Shown here piece after piece: positions 1-8,092 of a DNA stretch of 64,000 nt. How positions within the stretch are numbered: position 1 is the stretch's first letter; every line of letters begins with the position of its first letter. The notes below the pieces were generated by a model. That model had not been told where the DNA came from, searched no databases, and saw nothing but the letters and a program-made list of their open reading frames with translations. This DNA is from UBA7359 sp041689615 (GTDB taxonomy: Bacteria > Pseudomonadota > Gammaproteobacteria > Eutrophobiales > Eutrophobiaceae), in the NCBI GenBank assembly GCA_041689615.1, contig JBDNFW010000056.1, forward strand, positions 1 through 64,000, in the 5' to 3' direction. Position numbers and translations under genes: made by a program.

Positions 1-393
1 CGCAAAATTGTTGGTTGGTCATTTAGTACAAAGCGCAATACCGAGCTAACCAAAAGTGCATTACGAATGGCGCTGTCACGGTCACAACCAAAACCGGGTT
101 GTTTGTTTCATTCAGATCAAGGGATCGAATATGCAGCACATGAATATCGTGACATGGTTGAAGGTGCCGGGATGGTGAGGAGCATGAGTCGTAAAGGCAA
201 CCCATTAGATAATGCAACGATGGAATCATTCTTCCATACGTTAAAAGCAGAATTAGTTCATCGTCAATTGTTTAATGAGGTGATTGAAGCAGTGGCTCAT
301 ATTGTCGAATACATTGAGTTTTATAATCGAGAACGATTGCATTCATCATTGGACTATCAATCACCTGAGAATTATGAAAAGCTATATGCATGA
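1..393 (+). CDS. IS3-family transposase OrfB, 3' part (5' end outside window)
   Basis: This is the C-terminal 130 residues of a DDE (rve-type) integrase-core transposase, open from the first base of the window. The second catalytic Asp lies in HSDQG and the catalytic Glu in ATMESFF, with exactly 35 residues between them, the D-35-E spacing of IS3-family OrfB proteins. The tail FYNRERLHSSLDYQSPE is also typical. The protein would normally be made by frameshifting from an upstream orfA that is not visible here. Nothing in the visible part is broken, so the element may be active, but the missing half prevents a firm statement. Confidence 0.9.
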   Translation, partial: RKIVGWSFSTKRNTELTKSALRMALSRSQPKPGCLFHSDQGIEYAAHEYRDMVEGAGMVRSMSRKGNPLDNATMESFFHTLKAELVHRQLFNEVIEAVAHIVEYIEFYNRERLHSSLDYQSPENYEKLYA

Positions 394-421
394 AAGTGTC
401 CACAAAAGTGGTGCTAGATCA
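1..421 (+). mobile_element. IS3-family insertion sequence, right-hand part
   Basis: The window opens inside an IS3-family element. It contains the 3' part of the orfB transposase, and 28 bases beyond the stop codon the sequence reads GTGTCCACAAAAGTGGTGC and then TAGATCA. This is the style of terminal inverted repeat seen in IS3-group elements, which end in CA. I place the right end at about 421. The left end and the target duplication lie outside the window and could not be checked. Confidence 0.8.
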
Positions 422-455
422 CGTCGCGTTATCTCAGGCGTTATGTTCTTTAAAC

Positions 456-806
456 ATGAATAATTCATTCCCATGCATCAAAGTAAACGATATAGAAACT
501 TCAATATCCTGGTATGTTGATTTTCTTGGGTTTAATTGCACATATAAAAGCTCTATTAAAAATCCTGACTGTGCTTTAATTGAAAAAGACGAACTAAAAA
601 TATATCTAATGAAAAATGAAAGTCGTGAGGCTTACGCCTCAAACGTCATAGTTATTGAAACATCTGATATTAAAACAGAATTTAAGGTGCTTGAGAAAAG
701 CGGAGTAATTATTGTTCAAAACATTGGAAAAGGCATGTTTTCTGATAATGAATTCGTCATTAAAGATTATGAAGATAACAAAATTATTTACAAACAAAAA
801 ACATAA
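456..806 (+). CDS. VOC-superfamily (glyoxalase/bleomycin-resistance-like) protein
   Basis: The 116-residue product has the beta-alpha-beta-beta-beta layout of the vicinal oxygen chelate fold. It opens with IKVNDIETSISWYVDFLGF, the first half-repeat, and the second half ends in EFVIKDYEDNKIIYKQ. The reading frame is open from 390, but that longer start would run back through the IS terminal repeat, so the ATG at 456 is preferred. Proteins of this fold include antibiotic-binding proteins, lyases and dioxygenases, and the substrate cannot be read from sequence. It sits alone between an IS end and a hairpin, a context that resembles an integron cassette. It is more AT-rich than the core genes, which suggests acquisition. 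Confidence 0.7.
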   Translation: MNNSFPCIKVNDIETSISWYVDFLGFNCTYKSSIKNPDCALIEKDELKIYLMKNESREAYASNVIVIETSDIKTEFKVLEKSGVIIVQNIGKGMFSDNEFVIKDYEDNKIIYKQKT

Positions 807-858
807 CAACACACTCCACACGGACGCGCGAAAAAGCCCGTGCGCTCAAACATTAGAG
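802..858 (+). other. possible degenerate integron attC-like site / hairpin
   Basis: Immediately after the VOC gene the sequence begins CATAACAAC and contains an imperfect hairpin at 822-847: nine pairs with one mismatch and two G-U pairs, loop AAAAAGCC. It ends near ATTAG. The layout resembles an attC recombination site, but both core-site matches are imperfect. A simple transcription-terminator hairpin is the alternative, although no T-run follows it. Confidence 0.25.
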
Positions 859-865
859 AACTAAA

Positions 866-946
866 ATATCTCGCTTCTCTATCCGAAACTGCAAGTCCGA
901 CAAACTTCTGCGCATCCAGTAAGCAAATGTATTCGAAGTAGCGTAT
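866..946 (-). pseudogene. C-terminal remnant of a second MltF-like lytic transglycosylase gene
   Basis: Read on the minus strand, this stretch encodes IRYFEYICLLDAQKF and then VGLAVSDREAR. It aligns without gaps to the last residues of the MltF-like protein encoded at 1897-4086 (RYFNYIRLMETQKF, then AGLTASDRKTR), about 15 of 27 positions being identical. It has no start codon, no catalytic domain and no matching stop. It begins 3 bases beyond the brnA stop, in the same frame. It is therefore a leftover 3' end of a diverged paralogue, presumably cut off by the accessory DNA now located here. Confidence 0.7.
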
Positions 947-949
947 TGC

Positions 950-1225
950 TTATCGCGACTTTTGGCTTTCTTCTACATCATCCGCAAGCCAAACTTTGAT
1001 AAGAGACTGATAAGGCATATCACGTTTATTCGCTTCGATCTTGATACGGTCAAGTAAACCTTCTGGCAAACGTAAGGATATAGTTTTGGTAGATGGTTTT
1101 AAATTTGGGAATGCTGCTAATTTAGCTTTCTTCCAATCTACAAACTCGTTGGAATCGTGTTTTTCCCAGAAAGCACGCTCCTCTGCTGCCGTTTTGAATT
1201 CAGGTATCTGTTTTGCTTTGCTCAT
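950..1225 (-). CDS. brnA: BrnA-type / CopG-family antitoxin
   Basis: This 91-residue protein is the antitoxin of a type II toxin-antitoxin pair. The N-terminal half (EFKTAAEERAFWEKHDSNEF) is the region that wraps the toxin in this family. The C-terminal half (TISLRLPEGLLDRIKIEANK) is a ribbon-helix-helix DNA-binding domain. The start codon lies inside the 3' end of the toxin gene (26-base overlap), so the two are cotranscribed, with the toxin first. In BrnTA systems the antitoxin or the complex represses its own promoter, and a palindrome suited to that role lies upstream of the toxin at 1511-1533. Confidence 0.85.
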   Translation of the reverse strand: MSKAKQIPEFKTAAEERAFWEKHDSNEFVDWKKAKLAAFPNLKPSTKTISLRLPEGLLDRIKIEANKRDMPYQSLIKVWLADDVEESQKSR

Positions 1226-1508
1226 AGACCTTTCTCTCTTTTCTATTCATGTCCCGCGCAGAATTAATTCTTATTAATGTTCCTGGTGTACGCAAGGTAA
1301 ATGTACTATGCAAAAACCGCTCATCATCTGTAATACCCAATGTATGATAACGGCTTTCTTTCTGGCTATGCTTACTATCTTCCAATACCAGAGCTTGGTT
1401 AAAAAATATTTGTTCGGCTTCTGATTGGCTAACATCATGTTTTTTTCCACTTTTACGAGAGTTTCCATCATCCCAACCAAAGCCTGTTACTTGCATCCAA
1501 TCTGCCAT
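1200..1508 (-). CDS. brnT: BrnT-family ribonuclease toxin
   Basis: The 102-residue product matches BrnT toxins, RelE-fold ribonucleases that inhibit translation. Visible family landmarks are FGWDDGNSRKSGKKHDVS near the N-terminus, the acidic EAEQIFF segment, and the C-terminal RINSARDMNRKERKVYE with its cluster of basic residues. It is the first gene of the pair and overlaps brnA by 26 bases. The start at 1508 lies 3 bases from an operator-like palindrome, so the message would have almost no leader. Length and motifs are complete, so the toxin appears intact. Confidence 0.85.
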   Translation of the reverse strand: MADWMQVTGFGWDDGNSRKSGKKHDVSQSEAEQIFFNQALVLEDSKHSQKESRYHTLGITDDERFLHSTFTLRTPGTLIRINSARDMNRKERKVYEQSKTDT

Positions 1509-1510
1509 AA

Positions 1511-1542
1511 ATGTATATTATCATCATATACATATTTGACAA
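1511..1542 (-). promoter_or_regulatory. brnTA promoter with overlapping palindromic operator
   Basis: A perfect inverted repeat, ATGTATAT - 7 bases - ATATACAT (1511-1518 and 1526-1533), lies 3 bases upstream of brnT. On the minus strand it overlaps a candidate sigma-70 promoter: TTGTCA (1537-1542), 16 bases, then TAATAT (1515-1520). A repressor bound here would block the promoter, which fits autoregulation by BrnA. The sites are read from sequence; the regulation is inferred from the family. Confidence 0.6.
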
Positions 1543-1591
1543 TAGATAACCAATATTATCCTTCCTTAATCAGGCAACTAACGGTAAAACT

Positions 1592-1828
1592 ATGATGTAT
1601 TCAAATGATAGACTGGAAGAAATTAAACTTTTAAATCAATTTGATCTTGAGTCGATGTCGAATGGCATCAAGGTTCATTCACAAAAAGCTTCAAAAGAAA
1701 CTGTCGCTGCGGCGACAAGACTCTTTGATAAGGGCTTAACTGATCAAGTGGATGGTGGTTATCTGACTGATCGAGGAATTGAAGCGGCGAATCATGCACA
1801 AAGTTTGATGAGGCTATTATCAGAGTAG
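1592..1828 (+). CDS. TIGR02647-family small protein (putative DNA-binding)
   Basis: A 78-residue protein resembling the TIGR02647 family of small gammaproteobacterial proteins. Recognisable elements are LNQFDLESMSNGIKVHSQKA near the N-terminus, AATRLFDKGL in the middle and GGYLTDRGIEAANHAQSL near the C-terminus, which together look like a winged-helix-like fold. Its function is not established. Translation could start at 1592 or at the next codon, 1595. It is a single gene between the BrnTA pair and the transglycosylase gene, on the opposite strand to both. Confidence 0.7.
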   Translation: MMYSNDRLEEIKLLNQFDLESMSNGIKVHSQKASKETVAAATRLFDKGLTDQVDGGYLTDRGIEAANHAQSLMRLLSE

Positions 1829-1896
1829 TTGTTTTACTGTCCTTAAAGAAAAGAACTTTTAATTAATATGCTGCCTTAATTAAAGCGCAAAGCTAA

Positions 1897-4086
1897 TTAA
1901 TTGAAGCGTAGGTTTCTTGTTTTTCTATCCGATGCTGTAAGTCCAGCGAATTTTTGTGTTTCCATTAAACGGATATAGTTGAAGTAACGTGTGCGTATCT
2001 CGCGCACATAAACAACCGTTTGGCCACAACGACAGTATTGAACTTTTTTACCATCTTTCATGTATGGTTTTGCTAAGCCCATCATTGCTACTTCAACATT
2101 GTCAAACCATTGATTCTTATCTAACCCCATTTTCTCTGCTAATACGCGTGCTCGTTTGACTCTGCCATAACCAGCATTGTATGAAGCTAATGTGAACCAC
2201 ATGCGGTCTTCTAACAGCAATTCGTCTTCGAACTTACCTCTTAAATAATTTAAATAACGAATACCAGCATCAATACTACTCTCGGCATTGTTAGTATCGC
2301 TAACCCCCATTAATTTAGCGGTTGCCGGAATCAACTGCATTAAGCCTTCGGCACCGGCATATGAAGAAGCATTTGGATTAAAGCGACTTTCCTGAAACAT
2401 AAGTGCGGTGATTAAGCGCCAGTCAAAACCATACTCATCTGCGTAACGCTGCGTTACATCATCGTAAGGAGATAAAGAGCTGGCTTGAGTAACGCTATCA
2501 TTGCTTTTTTGAATTCGCGGTTGTTCAAAATATTTTGCTTGCAATACATTATAACTTTCACTTCGATATTCTTTTTCGATAAAAGTATTCAGAGCGCGTT
2601 TTAATTGCTGATCTTCAGTTCTTACTGCCCAACGATGTGCAAGCGGCTCAGACAAAACAAATTCTGACTTCAAACCAACGTTACTTATGTGCATTGATTT
2701 AATTTGATGATTACCAACAACGGTCAAGTCGTACATGCCTAAGGCAACCATTAATAAGGTGCCTTCCATATTCACGCCGCTATCGGCTTTAACTAATTCA
2801 AAACCTAGGCCTTGCTGCTTAAGTTGCAACATATAATCCCAATAGGGACTATCTCCCGCCAATGTAATCCTTCTGCCGGCTAAATCACGAACATCAATTA
2901 TTAACTCACCAGACTCGCGACCAACAATGATCGGGCTTACGTAATTATAAGGTGTGGTGTATTGAACAGCGTCTTTTGCACCGACCATGCTACTTGGCAA
3001 AGATGCAGCGATAACATCACCTTTGCCTTGTTTAAGTAAAGCAAACATCTCTTCTTGCGACTTAGCCAAAACAACATCTACACGCAACATATTTTGTGAA
3101 GCAAACTGTTTTAGCAATTCATATTCAAATCCACGTAACTTGCCCTTTTGTAAATAGTAGTGCGACGGATTTTCATTGGTGATGACGCGCAAGATGCCTC
3201 TGTCTTTGATAAAAGAGAGATCATCGAAATAAGTCGTTGCTACATCATGCGTCAGATGTTGCTGATTTAAATATTGATTTAGTGTTTTATGTAATTCCTC
3301 AGCATCGGTTCTAACAGCCCAGGCCATTTTTCTTTCACTAGATAAACTGAAGTTTGCCCGCAACTCGGTATTCAAAGTTAAATACGTATCAAGAAACAGA
3401 CTATCGGCAACGGCAAGATCATATTCTCCCGTTTTTACACGCTCCATCACTTCACGGTAGGGAACCGTCGGCGGTATTTCTTGTAAAACCATTCCGGTTT
3501 GTAATTCCGCTAATTTAGATAAAGTATTCCAGACTGGAGAAGATTTATAAACGGCGACTTGTCGGCCGGAGAGATCATCCACACGACTGATTCGACTATT
3601 ATCCGAGCGCTCAACTATTTTGAATGTTGCATTAGCCCATGAATGACTGAAATTAATTTCATCCTGAATATTGGCAGACAAACTCTGATCCTGCGCGACG
3701 ATAATATCGCCATTACCTTTTATTAATTCTGGCAATAATTCCCAATCATTATCGACATAGACCCAGTACAAATCCAAATCATTGATATGGGCGAACTCTT
3801 CTATGAGTTGTCGCTCTGTTTCGCTTATGGTGCAGGCAATCTTTTTCTTCTGCAAAAGGACGCGCAACATACCGCTTGCATTGATTGCCTGAAGATCATG
3901 AATATTTTCTAATGAAGAGTTAGTTGCAGAAATATTAATTTGTTCTTGGACTTCTGGCGCTCGGCAGAAATCAGCATCGACATTTTTTTCATTCGCCAGA
4001 ACGGACATAGGCGCGATGAATGCGAGGAGCAGGACTTTTAAAATAAAGTCGAATGTGCACGAATGATTTATTTTCATTAAATTCAA
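1897..4086 (-). CDS. MltF-like lytic transglycosylase with two solute-binding domains
   Basis: This 729-residue envelope protein has a signal sequence (hydrophobic segment ending near APMSVLANE), two successive bacterial solute-binding family 3 domains (roughly residues 60-285 and 290-520), and a C-terminal SLT lysozyme-like domain. The catalytic Glu is E566 in LMFQESRF; AEGLMQLIPATA and ASYNAGYGRVKRA are the usual supporting motifs. E. coli MltF has only one solute-binding domain and about 518 residues, so the duplication makes this protein longer. It should cut glycan strands in the periplasm, with the sensor domains possibly controlling activity by binding muropeptides or amino acids. A remnant of a related gene lies at 866-946. 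Confidence 0.85.
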   Translation of the reverse strand: MNLMKINHSCTFDFILKVLLLAFIAPMSVLANEKNVDADFCRAPEVQEQINISATNSSLENIHDLQAINASGMLRVLLQKKKIACTISETERQLIEEFAHINDLDLYWVYVDNDWELLPELIKGNGDIIVAQDQSLSANIQDEINFSHSWANATFKIVERSDNSRISRVDDLSGRQVAVYKSSPVWNTLSKLAELQTGMVLQEIPPTVPYREVMERVKTGEYDLAVADSLFLDTYLTLNTELRANFSLSSERKMAWAVRTDAEELHKTLNQYLNQQHLTHDVATTYFDDLSFIKDRGILRVITNENPSHYYLQKGKLRGFEYELLKQFASQNMLRVDVVLAKSQEEMFALLKQGKGDVIAASLPSSMVGAKDAVQYTTPYNYVSPIIVGRESGELIIDVRDLAGRRITLAGDSPYWDYMLQLKQQGLGFELVKADSGVNMEGTLLMVALGMYDLTVVGNHQIKSMHISNVGLKSEFVLSEPLAHRWAVRTEDQQLKRALNTFIEKEYRSESYNVLQAKYFEQPRIQKSNDSVTQASSLSPYDDVTQRYADEYGFDWRLITALMFQESRFNPNASSYAGAEGLMQLIPATAKLMGVSDTNNAESSIDAGIRYLNYLRGKFEDELLLEDRMWFTLASYNAGYGRVKRARVLAEKMGLDKNQWFDNVEVAMMGLAKPYMKDGKKVQYCRCGQTVVYVREIRTRYFNYIRLMETQKFAGLTASDRKTRNLRFN

Positions 4087-4325
4087 ATCGGATTGTATTA
4101 AATTGACGACAAAGCCGCTGAAATTGGCGCGAATTATACCCTTTTCAGAACAGTTATTCTACATATAGTGGTATAAATACTAAGTACTACAAGATGTAGA
4201 AGCCGGTTGCGTATAGGTTTGAACCGTATCATTCATTATATTGCATCGCAACATTATGACATCAATTGTCATAAAAAATTCAACTGAACGTCATTGATGA
4301 GCGAAATAGTTTGTTAGTATTTACT

Positions 4326-4991
4326 TCATGAATTAGCGAGCTTTTTGTTGACTTCTTCAAGACGAGCCGGCGTTCCAATATCATTCCAAAGACCGGTAAA
4401 GTATTGACCGCTAAGGCGTTTTTCCTGTGCAAACTTATGTAATAGAGGCGCTAAGGGAGCTCGGCCAGGATTGCAGTTTTCGAAGAAATGCGGATAAAAA
4501 ACTCCGATGCCGCTGTAGGTTAATTTCTGGCTTCCTTGCTCGATTACTCGACCATTTTCAAATGCGAAATCACCGGTTGGATTGTGTGGCGGGTTATCAA
4601 CCAAAACTAAATGGGCATCAAAATCTGGTTCTGAGGGCAATGAACGATAATCGAAATCAGTAAAAATATCGGCATTGGTCGCTATAAAGGGATCTTCACC
4701 CAACAAGGGTAAAGCCTGAATAATGCCGCCAGCTGTTTCCAATATATTCTCGCCTTCATCAGAATAAAGAATATCTACACCAAAGGAAGTGCCTGTGCCG
4801 AGCTCATACTGTATCTGCTCGCCAAGATGGCCAGTATTGATAACTATGTCTTTAACACCCGCCAATTCTAGCGCTTCAATCTGATAAACAATCAAAGCTT
4901 TGCCGGCAATTTCCAGTAACGGCTTGGGCACATTATCCGTCAAGGGACGCATTCGTTCGCCCCGCCCTGCGGCTAAAATCATGGCGCGCAC
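4326..4991 (-). CDS. murU: N-acetylmuramate alpha-1-phosphate uridylyltransferase
   Basis: The 221-residue protein is a nucleotidyltransferase that joins MurNAc-1-phosphate to UTP, giving UDP-MurNAc in the recycling route that bypasses de novo MurA/MurB synthesis. The sugar-nucleotide signature LAAGRGERMRPLTD and PKPLLEIAGKALI are at the N-terminus, and the usual ATNADIF metal-binding region follows. The GTG at 4991 directly follows the amgK stop codon; an in-frame ATG three codons later is the alternative start. It is cotranscribed with amgK, whose product makes its substrate. The assignment rests on the motifs together with this pairing. Confidence 0.88.
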   Translation of the reverse strand: MRAMILAAGRGERMRPLTDNVPKPLLEIAGKALIVYQIEALELAGVKDIVINTGHLGEQIQYELGTGTSFGVDILYSDEGENILETAGGIIQALPLLGEDPFIATNADIFTDFDYRSLPSEPDFDAHLVLVDNPPHNPTGDFAFENGRVIEQGSQKLTYSGIGVFYPHFFENCNPGRAPLAPLLHKFAQEKRLSGQYFTGLWNDIGTPARLEEVNKKLANS

Positions 4992-5978
4992 TTAACTGAC
5001 TTCCTCAAATTTTGGCAAAACGGATTCTTCTATCAATAGACATAGCGGCTGCAATTCTTTGTAATCGTTTTTTAGATCGACAATATAAGAAAGCGTGCGT
5101 GGAATATCTTTTAAATAATTATGCTTAGCATCACGATGAGACAAACGCGCAAAAATACCGCTGGCTTTAAGATGACGTTGTACGCCCATAAGATCAAACC
5201 AACGTTGAAATTGTTGCCGATCAACTTCAGTCCCTTTTTCGGTTAATTGAATGAAATAGAAATCTAGCCAACTATTTATCTCGGCCTTGGACCATTTGAT
5301 ATAACAATCTTTTAATAAAGACACCAGATCATAACTAATCGCCCCATGAACCGCATCCTGATAGTCAATCACGCCAGGATTTTTTGTCTCCGTTACCATC
5401 AAGTTTCTTGAATGAAAGTCCCTGTGCACAAAGCTTTGCGGCTGCTGCAGTGCATTCTCCACTAGCAAATTAAATACTGTTTCGATAGATTTATTTTGAT
5501 CATCATCTAGCTGAACTTGCAGATGCTTATCTAATAGCCACTCTGTAAAAAGCAGCATTTCACGTCGCAATAAAGACTCATCATAATCAGGCAGTCCTTT
5601 CACCTCTGCCACTGTTTGCATCTGAACTAAGGCCACAATAGCATCAGAATAAAGTTTATTTATTGTTGAGGTATCGAGCTTATCCAGATACAAGTCATTA
5701 CCAAAATCATCTAATAGCAAAAAGCCTTGCTCTAAATTCATATGATGTATTGCCGGCACATGAATACCGCTGGCAAGCAGTATTTTAGTAATCCTGACGA
5801 AAGGCTCACAATCTTCTTGCGGCGGCGGCGCATCCATAACAATGAATGTTTTGTCCTGTAGAAAAAGACGATGATAGGATCGGAAACTGGCATCTGCTGA
5901 TGCGGACTTTAATTCAAAGTCACTAGTATCGAGCACATCTCTCAACCAGAGTTTTAAAGATTCGTAACGTTCGGACAT
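4992..5978 (-). CDS. amgK: anomeric N-acetylmuramate/N-acetylglucosamine kinase
   Basis: This 328-residue protein is an aminoglycoside-phosphotransferase-fold kinase that phosphorylates MurNAc at the anomeric position, the step before MurU. The catalytic loop FVHRDFHSRNLMV supplies the HxD and Asn, and VIDYQDAVHG supplies the metal-binding Asp. Length is normal for AmgK. It is the first gene of the amgK-murU pair, reading leftward away from the Ca/Na antiporter gene. In many gammaproteobacteria the pair sits near lptD-surA; here it is next to an MltF-like transglycosylase gene, whose enzyme type releases the anhydro-muropeptides that feed recycling. Confidence 0.88.
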   Translation of the reverse strand: MSERYESLKLWLRDVLDTSDFELKSASADASFRSYHRLFLQDKTFIVMDAPPPQEDCEPFVRITKILLASGIHVPAIHHMNLEQGFLLLDDFGNDLYLDKLDTSTINKLYSDAIVALVQMQTVAEVKGLPDYDESLLRREMLLFTEWLLDKHLQVQLDDDQNKSIETVFNLLVENALQQPQSFVHRDFHSRNLMVTETKNPGVIDYQDAVHGAISYDLVSLLKDCYIKWSKAEINSWLDFYFIQLTEKGTEVDRQQFQRWFDLMGVQRHLKASGIFARLSHRDAKHNYLKDIPRTLSYIVDLKNDYKELQPLCLLIEESVLPKFEEVS

Positions 5979-6119
5979 TGAAAATAATTAAATAGTTTAG
6001 CTACTGACAGTCTAAGGTTTTTTCGGATTCAGGTAAAAACTTAACACGCTATTAATTTCTCAGAATCATCTTATTCTGGCATCATCTCGTTAATTTACTA
6101 AGTGGAGAATAACTAGCAT

Positions 6120-7103
6120 ATGCTGGTTTCATATTTATTTGTTCTAATTGGCTTTGCCTTACTTATATATGGCGCCGATGTTTTTGTTGATGGCGCATCA
6201 AATATTGCCCGCCAATTAGGTATACCGCCGATAATTATTGGCTTAACTGTCGTAGGCTTTGCCACTTCTGCACCTGAAATCATCGTTGGCTCGGTTTCTG
6301 CCTGGCAAGGCAAAACAGCGATTGCCATTGGTAATGCACTCGGATCAAATATCACAAATGTTGGGCTGGTACTTGGTTTAAGCGTACTTATTTTCCCCAT
6401 TACTATCGCATCGAAAACCATAAAAAAAGAATACGGCTTAATGTGTGTTGCCATTACTATTGGTCTGTTAGTAATGATAGATGGTCATTTAAGCCGCCTC
6501 GATGGAACAATATTATTAGTCTCTCTTGTTGCATCGATTAGCTGGATTGTTTGGATCGCAAAACGAAGCCCTGCTAGCGACCCACTTGTCAGCGAATTTA
6601 TCCATGAGTTTTCTGATGAATTAAGTAAACCGGATCCATTAGGCAAAGCATTCTTAAAATTGTTATTTGGTCTAGTTGTGTTATTGCTTGGTGCAGATTT
6701 ACTGGTGCGGGGCGCCGTTTCTATTGCCGAGTTTTTTGGCGTTCCCGATCTTGTCATTGGCCTAACCATTGTTGCTATTGGAACCAGTCTTCCTGAACTA
6801 GCAGCATCCATTATCAGTTTAAAGAAAAATGAAGCGGATATTGCAGTTGGCAATGTTATTGGTTCAAACATGTTTAATATGCTTGCTGTCTTGGGCATCC
6901 CGGCATTAATTAACCCTGACTATTTTGCTGAAGAAGTTTTGAATAGAGACTTTCCAACAATGATCGGCTTAACTTTGTTTTTAGGCGCTATGGTATTCGT
7001 CTCAAGCAAGGGTAAACTAACTCGTCCAAAAGGAGCGGCGCTATTGCTTTGCTTTATTGCATATCAATATGTACTGTTTTCACAAACTATTGTGCTGTCA
7101 TAA
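6120..7103 (+). CDS. calcium/sodium antiporter (CaCA family, YrbG-like)
   Basis: The 327-residue inner-membrane protein has two inverted halves, each with an alpha-repeat: VVGFATSAPEIIVGSVSAW and GNALGSNITN in the first, VAIGTSLPELAASIISLKK and GNVIGSNMFN in the second. The acidic residues in the repeats are the ion ligands of this exchanger family. It precedes kdsD, as yrbG does in E. coli, and begins the long rightward gene run that ends with the PTS genes. A good ribosome-binding site (GGAGA) precedes the ATG. The ion specificity is inferred from the family only. Confidence 0.88.
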   Translation: MLVSYLFVLIGFALLIYGADVFVDGASNIARQLGIPPIIIGLTVVGFATSAPEIIVGSVSAWQGKTAIAIGNALGSNITNVGLVLGLSVLIFPITIASKTIKKEYGLMCVAITIGLLVMIDGHLSRLDGTILLVSLVASISWIVWIAKRSPASDPLVSEFIHEFSDELSKPDPLGKAFLKLLFGLVVLLLGADLLVRGAVSIAEFFGVPDLVIGLTIVAIGTSLPELAASIISLKKNEADIAVGNVIGSNMFNMLAVLGIPALINPDYFAEEVLNRDFPTMIGLTLFLGAMVFVSSKGKLTRPKGAALLLCFIAYQYVLFSQTIVLS

Positions 7104-7111
7104 ACACGATC

Positions 7112-8092
7112 ATGAATAAAATTAGCCCTGACAAACTTAAAACGCTTGGAAAAGCGGTTATAGAAACCGAGCAATCTGCACTTGCGGCGTTAGTTGATCG
7201 CATTGATGAACAATTTGTAACGGCTTGTAACATCATGCTTGACTGTGATGGGCGCGTCATTGTCATTGGCATGGGCAAATCCGGTCACATTGGTAAAAAA
7301 ATTGCGGCCACCTTAGCCAGCACCGGTACCCCTTCTTTTTTTGTTCATCCCGGCGAAGCCAGTCATGGTGATTCCGGAATGATTACCAGCAAAGATGTTG
7401 TTATGGTGTTATCTAATTCCGGTGAAACAGATGAAGTAGTTGCCTTATTACCTGTTATTAAAAGATTGAACACGCCGATGATTTCTCTAACCGGTAATTC
7501 AGAATCAACCCTTGCAAAAGCTGCAACAGTCAATATTGATATTAGTGTTAGCAAGGAAGCCTGCCCGTTGGGTCTGGCACCGACAGCAAGTACAACAGCA
7601 ACTTTAGCCATGGGCGATGCTATAGCCATTGCCTTACTTGAAGCACGCGGCTTTAGTGAAGATGATTTTGCTTTATCACATCCCGGTGGAACATTAGGTC
7701 GACGTTTGTTATTACACGTTAGCGACATCATGCATACCGGTGATGGTATCCCAAAAGTTTCAGAAGAGGCGTTATTAAGCGAAGCATTGATTGAAATGTC
7801 TCGAAAAGGTTTAGGCATCACCACAATTATTGATAGCAATGATAATATTTTAGGAATCTTTACCGACGGTGACTTACGTCGCGCACTCGATTCAAATGTT
7901 GATGTAAAAACCTGCCTTGTTAAAAATGTTATGACAAAAAATGCCAAGAATATTCAAGCCGATGCGCTTGCTGCTTCGGCACTCGCATTGATGGAATCAC
8001 ATAGTATTAACGCGTTGGTTGTTGTTGACGACGAAAATAAGCTAACTGGAATTTTAAATATGCATGATCTTTTACGAGCACGAGTCGTCTAA
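7112..8092 (+). CDS. kdsD: arabinose-5-phosphate isomerase
   Basis: The enzyme converts ribulose 5-phosphate to arabinose 5-phosphate, the first committed step of Kdo synthesis for LPS. The N-terminal SIS domain contains GMGKSGHIGKKIAATLAS and HPGEASHGDSGM, and two CBS domains occupy the last 120 residues. The frame is open from 7049, but that start would overlap the antiporter gene. The ATG at 7112 gives 326 residues, close to the 328 of E. coli KdsD, and is preferred. The stop codon shares a base with the kdsC start (TAATG), so the two are translationally linked. Confidence 0.95.
   Translation: MNKISPDKLKTLGKAVIETEQSALAALVDRIDEQFVTACNIMLDCDGRVIVIGMGKSGHIGKKIAATLASTGTPSFFVHPGEASHGDSGMITSKDVVMVLSNSGETDEVVALLPVIKRLNTPMISLTGNSESTLAKAATVNIDISVSKEACPLGLAPTASTTATLAMGDAIAIALLEARGFSEDDFALSHPGGTLGRRLLLHVSDIMHTGDGIPKVSEEALLSEALIEMSRKGLGITTIIDSNDNILGIFTDGDLRRALDSNVDVKTCLVKNVMTKNAKNIQADALAASALALMESHSINALVVVDDENKLTGILNMHDLLRARVV

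Noticed and set aside
822..847. Rho-independent terminator after the VOC gene
   Set aside because: The hairpin has mismatches and no following T-run, so a terminator is not supported; it is noted only as attC-like.
6485..6898. Long antisense frames in the antiporter and similar ones in kdsD, rapZ and mgtE
   Set aside because: They mirror coding strands with strong family matches and have no family resemblance of their own.
7049..7111. Longer N-terminus for kdsD
   Set aside because: It would overlap the antiporter gene and exceed the normal KdsD length; the start at 7112 fits better.
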